From positions 226,180 to 290,179 of the forward strand of contig NW_020194625.1 of assembly GCF_002865645.1 (NCBI RefSeq): a DNA stretch of 64,000 nucleotides, given 5' to 3'. This DNA comes from Hyaloscypha bicolor E (lineage: Eukaryota > Ascomycota > Leotiomycetes > Helotiales > Hyaloscyphaceae). Below the pieces are notes generated by a model. That model did no database searches, was not told the DNA's origin, and saw only the letters and a list, made by a program, of their open reading frames with translations. The translations under genes and the position numbers were made by a program. Shown piece after piece: positions 48,856 through 57,578 of this stretch. The number at the start of each line of letters is the position of its first letter. The stretch's first letter is position 1.

Positions 48856-50229
48856 TTCGCGTTGCGACGGTGAGGCTATCGAACCGCCAGTGCAAAAAGC
48901 ATCGTCTCAGCCCCGAAATCTGACCATTCACAGCTCTCGAAAACTTGCTATCCGCTGCAACCTGCAGCGAGGCGCTCTCGAAGGCAGACAGCTGCTTACG
49001 TTATCTATTTTCTTGAGGTTATTGCGTTCGACTTTCCAACTGTCGGCATTGAATATGAATAACAGATGCTTTGCTTTTGAGAGACAAGGAGCTGTTCTAG
49101 GATCATAGTAAGACGTTGCTGATTGGCTGGCAGTCTGTCGCCGCGGGGAAAGTTCTCCCGAGAAGGACGAGACACGGTAGGACCAAGATAGTTGCAAGGC
49201 TTGAAATGCCCCTTAGCTGTGCCCGCAGTGATGGCCCTAACTTAGTGGGTCAAAGCTAGATGGCGAACGTCTTATCCTCTAATGAGACGAGTCGGCCTAG
49301 TAGATACTTGCGGGAGCATATCTGAAAAAGCCCTTTCAGGCACGCTTACGCGATGAGAAGCTCTAAATTGGCTCGATATTGTATATAATTTCTAGTTAAT
49401 GAAATCTCTACTATGAATCAGGATTATATTCTAAAGCTTCTGAAAGTTAATCAGACGTCTGCTGTCCACTTCTCCCTATTGTAAAGCACTATCTATGAAG
49501 GCGGCCAGAAATCCACATATCACATAGGAGCTGATGTACATGATTCTCGAAAATCACCCCAAATATTAATACAACTATTATGATCAGGAACCCGTCACTT
49601 ATAATCAAGCCTAAATGCGTAGTTCCCAAGTATGTTTGGGGCCGTGCTGAAATCTTTTATGCGTCCCAATCGTAGGTATCTTCGTTTGCTCAAAACCCAG
49701 GGCTTCCAAATAATTATGCACCGCCATTAAACCATCCGCAAGCAGTTTGGACTAGACTGTTTGAATACGAGAAGTTAGTAGAGATCGGCATTAATGCCCT
49801 CCATCTCCGGTTCGGATGCAACGCTGGACTTGATCTGTCTTTGAGTACTTAATAGCGTCTCGACAATTAGTATAAAGATGCTAGTCGAAATAACTATCAA
49901 GATCTTCTAAGCTTTTCTAAAACTATATATTACTAAGGTAAAGCCTTTGTATAGGATAGCGGGGACATTATAAATATAATTAATTTAAAGATATTTTCGA
50001 CGCTATTCACGTGATACCGTTGTGTAACCTGCCGCTGCGACCTTGATATCGTCTCTGGCGATTATCTCTCTCTATAAGTTACACCCTTCGACTTGAGACC
50101 ACTAAACATACAAGTTTATGCCTTAGGCGATCCTAAGCATAAACAAATACACAATCAATTTATTGGCTTCTATCGCGCGGCGTAGCTTCACGTTTCGCAC
50201 GCTGCGCTTACGCGTCCTTTCTCACGACA
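48856..50229. other. Intergenic stretch before the first HET-like gene
   Basis: No gene was recognised; AT-rich patches lie at 49,380-49,620 and 49,860-49,990. The last ~200 bases are likely the promoter and leader of the HET-like gene at 50230. The open frame at 48890-49108 has no domain features. Confidence 0.45.
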
Positions 50230-52920
50230 ATGGACCATATCCAAAAGATCGGCACGCCATACCGACAAGAAGGATATCCCATTGTACCGCTTCTTTGCGA
50301 CTTACGATCTTGTCCTACGACGCCTCTAGGTCCTGAGCAATTCAGCATGTTTTCGAAGAACTTCGGCAACAAGGGAAACGAGATATCACGCGGTGACTTG
50401 GAGGATCTTGGACCGAATGGCGCAATTGCCAAACTTCAGCAGTGGCTTTACTTTGGCGTAATGGTTGAAACCTTTGCTAGTGTAGCTATTCCCTTTCACA
50501 AAGAAGACTTTGTCACCAAGGCTGCCGATGGAAAAGCGATCATCACGACGGAAGAACTGCCTAGATATCTTTGGTATCTCCTGGCCAACCTTCATCACTC
50601 TGACAGACATTTCAAACATCGTCATAGACTTTCAATGATCTCGATATTAAATCTCACCAACACCATACTATCGAGGGTGGTCACTCTATTGCGTGGTTGG
50701 CCCGTATCTCCTGCTGGCAAGGTGTTGCTCTCTATCAGCGTCTTGGGGGAAACTATAAGTAACGCATACGATCAGATGACGGGGCGTGAAAAAAGCTTTT
50801 CTACTATGATTTGGGTGTTTCCCCCTCTCAAAGACGCGTTGTTGAGGGCTGGCTGGTGCATCCGAGAGATTGAGCAACTCCTCCGGACAACCAATTCACT
50901 GTGCCTTCTATACCTGAGCACGATCGATCGCCAAGCGTTGCAGAAAGACCACAGCAAATGTGACCAGTTCAAACGCTGCCAGGCCTACCAAGTAGTGCAT
51001 CACAAGTACAAGACCAAACACGCATCTCATTGTGCTGATGAGAGTACCTGTGAGAGTGTTGGTCCTGCTGTGGACGAACTTACTGGAATTATCAAGGAAG
51101 GTCGCATTCCATTGGTCGGCTTTGATTATCTGGCTACGCCACCAGTCTTACATGTCTTACGATTTGAAGAGGAAAGTGAGTTCTATAATGAGTATGTTGC
51201 CATTTCACATGTGTGGTCGGATGGAATGGGAAATCCTCTCTGCAATACTCTTCCCATCTGCCAGCTCAGACGCATCCAGGAACTCGTCAATCATTTATAC
51301 ATTAACGAGCCGACATTTCCAGAGAAATTTCTGGTTCCATTCTGGATTGACACGTTGTGTGTCCCGTTGGACCCACTGGTCAAACCATTGGCTCTTAACC
51401 TGATGGCCAATACATACAAATTTGCAGATAAAACTCTGGTCCTGGATCAATCCCTGCAATCTGTTGGGAAAGCCGCATCTCTGGAAGAGTGTTGGACGCG
51501 TATAAAGCTTGCGCCTTGGATGACCAGGCTATGGACTTTCCAAGAAGGAAGACTAAGCAAGGATTTGCATTTTCAATTCCTGGACAAGACAGTTAGAATT
51601 CCAGCATGGAATGCTCTGCCTGCTCTCAGACCAAATCCAATTGCGGTTTCTGCTTTGCTTCAGCGCAGAGGCGTGAAGCGATCCCTAGCTGAGAAGTCTG
51701 GTATGCTCTTGGCACGCGCGCTTGCTTTCCCCAAGGACAGAACACTTCGTTCTATTCAAACAGAGGCCAGCGCTCCAGCAACAGACGATCCACGCCAAGA
51801 GTACATTCGATTATCTTCTATTGAGCTTCTGCGGACTAGAAAAGACGAATTTACTCTTTCAGAACTATGGATGCCGGAGATTTTGGCTGTTGACCCAGCT
51901 GTCAAGCTTTCGGAGGAGGACTCTGAATTACAACGCAATCTCTCCAGCATTGTTTTGGATCCAACCCGACCATATGGGCAGGGCGCCATGAATAGTATCC
52001 ATGGTCTCAGTAGTAACGCCAGACGCGATGAGTGGATGACTTTCTTTGGGAATACAAAACCCAGCCCGTATTGGATCTTCAACGATGTTATGTGGACTAT
52101 CTATGGTAGGACGACAAGTCGCCTGGAAGATGAAACAATTTGTTTAAGTGTTTTCATGGGACTTGACGTTTCGAAAGTGCAAGAAGTTCCGGTGCTGCAC
52201 TGGAAAGTTAAGGAGGCGTTAACATGTGTGCTGGCACACATACCGACGGATGCTACCCTACAGAAGCGTATCACATGGATGTTGAGATCATCACAGGAAG
52301 AACGAATAAAGATGTTCTTATCGCAGTTAGAATCCTTCTCTCGACAGCTCCTTTTTTGGGATACGCCGAGATTACAGTCCAGCGGCTGGCGATGGGCACC
52401 CCTTTCGTTCCTAGAACTTTCCTTGCAAAAGAAAGGTTTATTACTGGGCAAGTCTGAACAATGTGCGCGTAAGCGTGAGGGTTTGGAAGCCGAGTGTATA
52501 GCCTTCCGCATCGACAAAGCAAATTTCCCCAAAAGTCAAGCGTTGCATGAAGTTGGCCCCATTCTGAGCCTTCATAGTGCAGGCAGCTTTGGCTTTGGGT
52601 ATTTTAACCCATATCATGATCAGTCAAAGTGGCAGTATATGCGACTCCGGCTAAGCAGTAGTCACTTGCAGCCTTCTGGTACCTGGAAGCAACTGATCGA
52701 AAGTGGAAATGCAGCTATTGTGACTCCAACTCATCATAGCGACAAGGAGGGTTTTGAGGTCGGCATTTTGACCGTTGCTTATAAGATGGAGCACAATGTC
52801 ACTTTTGCCCGTCATGTAATGCTGGTGGATAGGGTCTTATTATCAGGTGCATCGAGTATAGAAGATGCTATAAGTGTATATGGAGAAGGGTATAAGAAGT
52901 CGAGGTGGTGCATTGGATAA
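50230..52920 (+). CDS. HET-like protein, subfamily with YVAISHVWSDGMGNP block (paralogue A)
   Basis: A single exon of 896 residues. The first HET block reads EYVAISHVWSDGMGNP (321-336). The second is FWIDTLCVPL (about 371-380). LADKTLVLD-like and RLWTFQEGRLS (about 433-443) follow, as in the HET fold. Ahead of the domain lies a conserved Cys/His segment, C244-x5-C with YKTKHASHC, which the paralogues share. Near the N-terminus LQQWLYFGVMVETF is also shared. The protein ends in SRWCIG. The family is linked to fungal non-self recognition and cell death; this specific member is uncharacterised. The ATG at 50230 follows an ACA leader and matches the paralogues' MD start. A paralogue is 1.8 kb downstream in the same orientation and a broken third copy lies beyond it on the other strand. 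Confidence 0.88.
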   Translation: MDHIQKIGTPYRQEGYPIVPLLCDLRSCPTTPLGPEQFSMFSKNFGNKGNEISRGDLEDLGPNGAIAKLQQWLYFGVMVETFASVAIPFHKEDFVTKAADGKAIITTEELPRYLWYLLANLHHSDRHFKHRHRLSMISILNLTNTILSRVVTLLRGWPVSPAGKVLLSISVLGETISNAYDQMTGREKSFSTMIWVFPPLKDALLRAGWCIREIEQLLRTTNSLCLLYLSTIDRQALQKDHSKCDQFKRCQAYQVVHHKYKTKHASHCADESTCESVGPAVDELTGIIKEGRIPLVGFDYLATPPVLHVLRFEEESEFYNEYVAISHVWSDGMGNPLCNTLPICQLRRIQELVNHLYINEPTFPEKFLVPFWIDTLCVPLDPLVKPLALNLMANTYKFADKTLVLDQSLQSVGKAASLEECWTRIKLAPWMTRLWTFQEGRLSKDLHFQFLDKTVRIPAWNALPALRPNPIAVSALLQRRGVKRSLAEKSGMLLARALAFPKDRTLRSIQTEASAPATDDPRQEYIRLSSIELLRTRKDEFTLSELWMPEILAVDPAVKLSEEDSELQRNLSSIVLDPTRPYGQGAMNSIHGLSSNARRDEWMTFFGNTKPSPYWIFNDVMWTIYGRTTSRLEDETICLSVFMGLDVSKVQEVPVLHWKVKEALTCVLAHIPTDATLQKRITWMLRSSQEERIKMFLSQLESFSRQLLFWDTPRLQSSGWRWAPLSFLELSLQKKGLLLGKSEQCARKREGLEAECIAFRIDKANFPKSQALHEVGPILSLHSAGSFGFGYFNPYHDQSKWQYMRLRLSSSHLQPSGTWKQLIESGNAAIVTPTHHSDKEGFEVGILTVAYKMEHNVTFARHVMLVDRVLLSGASSIEDAISVYGEGYKKSRWCIG

Positions 52921-53759
52921 CTTACCTACTGGTGTGATAGCTCTCTCAAAGCGGAAGAGTATGGAAAGATAGCAAGAGAAAAGGATGACCAGCACATGAA
53001 GAAATGAACAGACTGAAAGAGAAAGTATACCGTCTGGATAGGCTGCGTGAGGACTGGCATCAAACTACCCTTTTAGAACTCATGTCACATGCTGGGTACT
53101 TCTGATTGGTCGCTCTTGACTCCACTCCATTAAATGAGGTTTACCTCTTTTGGAATAGCTTCACGTCTGTATATAAACCCTTCCATTCAAAGCATCGGAC
53201 TTGTCTCAGTGATAAGAGTCCTGATAAATACACCTTCGTATTCACCGCATAGCCTTCGATTCGATAACTCAGAAGACTGCTCGGATACTTCGAAGATAAG
53301 ATGCCTCTCCGCTAAAACTAAGGAGAATTGATTGTCATGCCAGAGGGCTGCATTATCGTTTTAGGTCGTGGAATATCATTTGGTCCCATACATCCCAATA
53401 CTTGACCCAGATACCTCTGGCCTATAGAGGCCGAGCTGGATCGATCGCCGGGTAGGTATGATCCTTGTCGCTCGGAACAATGAGAGATATGTAGAAAGTA
53501 GATAGACCACCCGTGACAACTATCTCGAGGCATCTCGAGATATTAGAGATAAGAAATAAAGAGAAAGAAGGGCATGTGGAGTAGATGCATGTGGGTTGCT
53601 GCGATCCGCAGGTAACGGCTAATGGTGGGGCTGGAGCTGAACCACCTTGCTGTCGATATGTTAACATCGCGCCGTCAACTAGTATAGCGGCGATTTAATA
53701 TAAGCGAATAGGGTCATGGTGTAGCTGGAATCTGTTTCCCTTCGAGGCCACATATTCCG
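52921..53759. other. Intergenic stretch between HET-like A and the Hsp70-like relic
   Basis: No convincing gene. Minus-strand frames at 53,320-53,670 read fluently for a while (VPSDKDHTYPAIDPARPL) but are broken by stops and match no family I can name. They might be another relic. Confidence 0.35.
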
Positions 53760-54172
53760 TCACAGCTCAATAGAACCTGTAGCTCCATCCAGGCCCGCTA
53801 ACGCTCTTCTCCCCAGTTCTGCAACACCTTTTGCAGCGGCAAGCACCGGATCATCTCCGTAAATGGGGAGACTATCATGCGTAATCCCATTAACAGCCTT
53901 CCCCAGGACTTCTCTAAACACCGGATCTTCGGAACTTTCTCCATGAACTAACACCTTGGAGATTCTGCTCGGTATAAACCTGGTTTGACTGGTTTCTGAA
54001 TGGCTTCCTCAACACTTTTCCAATAGGCCTCTTTAAAAAAACGCAAAGGTAAAACACAAATTATGAGAGCCTGGGCAGTCTTCTCAAAATTGAAGTTTGA
54101 GGTAGTCGGAGGCGCAATAGTCAGACCTGCCTCGCAGGCTGGTGAGGTGCAACTAGTGTGATAAAAACCGTA
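53760..54172 (-). pseudogene. C-terminal relic of an Hsp70-like (actin-fold ATPase) protein
   Basis: Minus-strand reading gives FFKEAYWKSVEEAIQKPVKPG, a one-base frame change, then SRISKVLVHGESSEDPVFREVL and GDDPVLAAAKGVAELGRRAL, ending in TGA at 53760. Fungal Hsp70-like proteins carry exactly this C-terminal wording (VLVHGESS... and DPV.AAAKGAAE.A). The ATPase core and N-terminus are absent. The homology stops at the left end of the inverted-repeat element at 54173. Hsp70-like proteins are often abundant in fungal accessory regions and near HET genes. Confidence 0.72.
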
Positions 54173-54549
54173 GAAGGGTTCACCAGCCAACCGCCCAAAC
54201 CACTCAACCGCCCAAAGGCCTATTCAGAATTAACTACCCACAATACTAAGAAACTAAGTTCAGATTCGTAATCTACGACCTTAAATTACCCTACTCTGAT
54301 GTTCTTAGAATTTTTTTCATGTATTTTGGTTCGATTTTCCTTATTTCGAAGTTTATACAATTTTCGCGAATTCTCAAGATTTTTTAAAGAACTTAAACGC
54401 TAATTCAACTATAACCGCGCTTAAAACCCAAGAAAAGAAGTCCAGATTCGTGATCTACGGCCTCATTTTATCCTATTTAGAGGTTTTTGGAATATTTTTT
54501 TTTTTGGTTGGGCGGTTGAGCAGGATGGGCGGTTGAGTGGTGACCCTTC
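54173..54549. mobile_element. MITE-like element at the broken end of the Hsp70-like relic
   Basis: Left end GAAGGGTTCACCAGCCAACC and right end GAAGGGTCACCACTCAACCG (reverse complement) match over about 40 bp, with two CAACCGCCCA units in each. TA flanks both sides (54171-54172 and 54550-54551). The interior holds two direct repeats of about 80 bp (about 54,247-54,335 and 54,425-54,508), each with CAGATTCGT.ATCTACG.CCT. No transposase is encoded. The position exactly at the edge of the Hsp70-like homology suggests it took part in truncating that gene. Confidence 0.65.
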
Positions 54550-54751
54550 TATTATGTAACATGAACGGGCACTGACACTAGTGCCTTTTAGGCTTAGCCG
54601 TATGTAAGAGAGCTTCAACGTCATCTCAGAGATAGAAACAGCAGAATACATACACAGATGCTTTGTGAAACGCTCCCAAATTTACCAGTGACAAGACTCT
54701 CCTCTTGAGCGACCCTCTGTAACCCGATATCACGTGGAATTCGACATACAC

Positions 54752-57109
54752 ATGGATTTTTTACCATTGCCTGAAGGCTTGTCCGAACATGAGCTGGTGC
54801 CGGAGCTGCCTGGAGCTCCATATGACAATCAAGGCTTCAGTGGCTACGATGTCCGGCAGGGCTGGAACGTACAGCTCTTGCGAGAAGGAAATATCCGTGG
54901 GGCAAGAACTGAATGGAATGAGTATTCGCAAGCAAGCCTAACCGAGCATGGTGACGACGTCCACGGATTTGACGGAGAGCAACTCGTGCAATTCCTCGTA
55001 GCGCCGTTCATTCAGAACTGGATCATCTATGGTCTCTCTCAGTCGGCTCTTGGTCATCACATATCCAGGGATGATACCACTTTTACCAGAATCAACGAAC
55101 GTGGAGAAATGCGCAGATATTTGACATTGAAACGCCTTTTTGGAGAATTCTCAGCAAGGAAAGAAGAGCTTGCTCAGGATGCCCAATGGCATCAAGAGTT
55201 TCCAGCTCTTTTAGAAGAAGCGTCGTGGATCCTTGCAGACCTAGATGCTCTTCATGATGAGCTTGGTGCACCGGTGATTCCAGGGCCCACGGCTGTGGTT
55301 CTCTCAGCTCTGCTGCGCACTATGCAGGATCACGCCATCATTTGGTGTTTCCCACACATAATAGACACATCCGCCCCCAGTCGCGTGAGGTGGCTTGACT
55401 ACAAATTAAGAGACGAAGGCTGGTGTCCCGAGCGAATCGGGCGCCTGCGAGTTGAGCTGGGACCGGAAGGGTTATATTACGCCAGCCTCCTTGAGGTGAA
55501 CAAAGACGGGAAAAATCACGACGAGTGCTCAAAATCTGCTTGCGTTGCGTACAATGTGACAAATTACGATGCATACAGGCAGAGACACGATACCCGCTAT
55601 TGTGACTGCAGAGATGAGATATGCACACATGATGTGGACAGCTGCGCATGCAGAATCGCGTACGATGTAGAATCACTGACCGAGAAGATAAGGGTATCAG
55701 TAATGCAGGGGCGAATACCATTACTTATTGCATCCCATTCGGATCGAAGGACGGAATTGGAAGTGAAAGATTCTCACGAGGGCCAGGAATACATTGCAAT
55801 ATCCCATGTTTGGTCTGATGGCATGGGAAATCCACATCAAAACGGTCTCCGGCCGTGTCTGATCCACTTTCTCGACTTCTGTGTTCAAAAGCTGTTTGAG
55901 GCATTGAAGCCTGGAGCAGAGCCGATATTTTGGCTTGATACCATCTGCGTCCCTCTATTGCCTCGTGAAGCCAGAGATGCTGCAATAGAGAGCATGCGCC
56001 GCGTATACACAGACGCAAGCGCTGTCTTGGTCATAACTCAAGATCTCATATCGAGACCTCTACCAAGTACATTTCAAGAGACCATCGTTAGAATATGTCA
56101 GTCAAAATGGTTGAAGAGACTGTGGACAATGCAAGAAGGAGTACTAGCAAAGTCGCTTGCATTTCAGTTTGAAAATCACGCTATCGACTATGAGTTTCTC
56201 GACCACCAAGTTCACCGTGAGATCCATGCAACGACAGACAAATCTGCTTTGGTGGGCAGCAGAGCGACTCTTATGGTTTCGAATCTCATTACTATGCAGG
56301 GTATCGACAAATCACGGGAAGACTTGTTTAACTCATTTTGGTTTAACATTCGTCATCGTGCAACGTCGAGGCTTAGTGACCAAGCTGTCTGCGGCTCGAT
56401 CCTCTGTGGCCTTGATCTTCGGCCCGTGTTAGCTGCCGATGACGAGGACAAGATGAGAGTCTTCTGGAAAAGTTGCCAAGATATTCCTTTCGGAGTCTTC
56501 TGGGCTAACGGTCCAAGGTTTGACCTTGACACGATGCGTTGGGCCCCAAAGTCATTCCTGCATCCGAGCACGTGGGCTGTACCTCCCCCAAAAACCGGCC
56601 TGACTGCAAAGGTATTGGATGATGGGTTGCACTTTTCTGGAGTAAACGCATTCTACCTTCAGTCAGTTGATTTGCCAAGTCTTGAAGACAGTATGATTGA
56701 ATTCCAAGCTGGAGTAGATCCCACGGCCTATACCATGCTCCTGACTAAGAACGTCGACAATCCAAGCTGGAACTCTCTGCGACCTTTCTGGAAATGTGTC
56801 TGCCTCTTGTGGCATGAGCTTCCCCATTCTGGCGGATTCTCGCATGGCGTCTTGGTATCTTATTCTGGAGTGGATGAGCAAGAACTCTGCGCTGAACCTC
56901 CACACGCGCAACAAACTGTTTTACGCAGCCGTTGGCTCGCTCAAGTCAATATATTCGCCAAGGGCGGAGACTGGGATGCATTTGTCGCATCTTTTCCAAC
57001 AAGATATGGGAAAGACGGCGACTTGCTTCCGAGACAGGCCGTTGATGTGATTGTGCATCCTTCAAGACCTCAAAAAATCTCGAAAGAGCGCGAGTGGTGC
57101 ATCTATTAA
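54752..57109 (+). CDS. HET-like protein, subfamily with YIAISHVWSDGMGNP block (paralogue B)
   Basis: A single exon of 785 residues starting at the ATG at 54752 (MDFLPLPEG). The first HET block EYIAISHVWSDGMGNP begins at 346 and FWLDTICVPL at about 393. A VYTDASAVLVI segment and KRLWTMQEGVLAKSLAFQF follow. The pre-HET Cys/His segment is present (C259-x4-C, YRQRHDTRYC), with extra cysteines after it (CDCRDEICTHDVDSCAC). The tail RATSRLSDQAVCGSILCGLDL, RWAPKSFL and the last residues REWCIY match paralogue A and the pseudogene at 57579. Likely role is non-self recognition or cell death by family membership only. The gene begins 200 bp after the inverted-repeat element at 54173-54549, so that element may lie in or near its promoter. 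Confidence 0.88.
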   Translation: MDFLPLPEGLSEHELVPELPGAPYDNQGFSGYDVRQGWNVQLLREGNIRGARTEWNEYSQASLTEHGDDVHGFDGEQLVQFLVAPFIQNWIIYGLSQSALGHHISRDDTTFTRINERGEMRRYLTLKRLFGEFSARKEELAQDAQWHQEFPALLEEASWILADLDALHDELGAPVIPGPTAVVLSALLRTMQDHAIIWCFPHIIDTSAPSRVRWLDYKLRDEGWCPERIGRLRVELGPEGLYYASLLEVNKDGKNHDECSKSACVAYNVTNYDAYRQRHDTRYCDCRDEICTHDVDSCACRIAYDVESLTEKIRVSVMQGRIPLLIASHSDRRTELEVKDSHEGQEYIAISHVWSDGMGNPHQNGLRPCLIHFLDFCVQKLFEALKPGAEPIFWLDTICVPLLPREARDAAIESMRRVYTDASAVLVITQDLISRPLPSTFQETIVRICQSKWLKRLWTMQEGVLAKSLAFQFENHAIDYEFLDHQVHREIHATTDKSALVGSRATLMVSNLITMQGIDKSREDLFNSFWFNIRHRATSRLSDQAVCGSILCGLDLRPVLAADDEDKMRVFWKSCQDIPFGVFWANGPRFDLDTMRWAPKSFLHPSTWAVPPPKTGLTAKVLDDGLHFSGVNAFYLQSVDLPSLEDSMIEFQAGVDPTAYTMLLTKNVDNPSWNSLRPFWKCVCLLWHELPHSGGFSHGVLVSYSGVDEQELCAEPPHAQQTVLRSRWLAQVNIFAKGGDWDAFVASFPTRYGKDGDLLPRQAVDVIVHPSRPQKISKEREWCIY

Positions 57110-57578
57110 TTGAATACTGGACGTGACGCAAAACTTTCTTTGGCGTCATGGGCCTAGTTTAGAGGGAGTTAATGACGCACATTTCGGCAAAGACTAAGCT
57201 AAAGGAGAGAAGAAAGGAATCCTGCTGAAGCAAGCGGAAAGTCATAATGATATCACGATTCATGCGCCAGTTTCACGCTGTCACAACCATAAGGCACGGC
57301 TAGCGCCATTTCATTACCTCCCATTTCTTTTTTCTTAAAGATTCAGCGAGTCTATCATTATTTACAGTAGCGCTTATTAAGCCCTCCGCTCTCATTATTC
57401 ATCGTGGATAAGATTGACTTACAAGTTGCTATGTCGAGTTCAAGACTAAGTACTATGTATTATTTCTTTTGCTCTCTTGATTATTTAGTCTAGAATTGCA
57501 AGACGCGAACATTCCACAAGACAGCCAATCCTATCATTTGCATAGTATATTTAGATCACCTGGCCCTAATGTCATAGC
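57110..57578. other. Convergent intergenic spacer
   Basis: Short spacer between the 3' ends of HET-like B (plus strand) and the HET-like pseudogene (minus strand). No gene or RNA seen. Confidence 0.5.

Noticed and set aside
54734..54751. Earlier start for HET-like B
   Set aside because: The frame begins with GTG at 54734. The first ATG is 54752 and gives MDFLPLPEG, matching the pseudogene's start.
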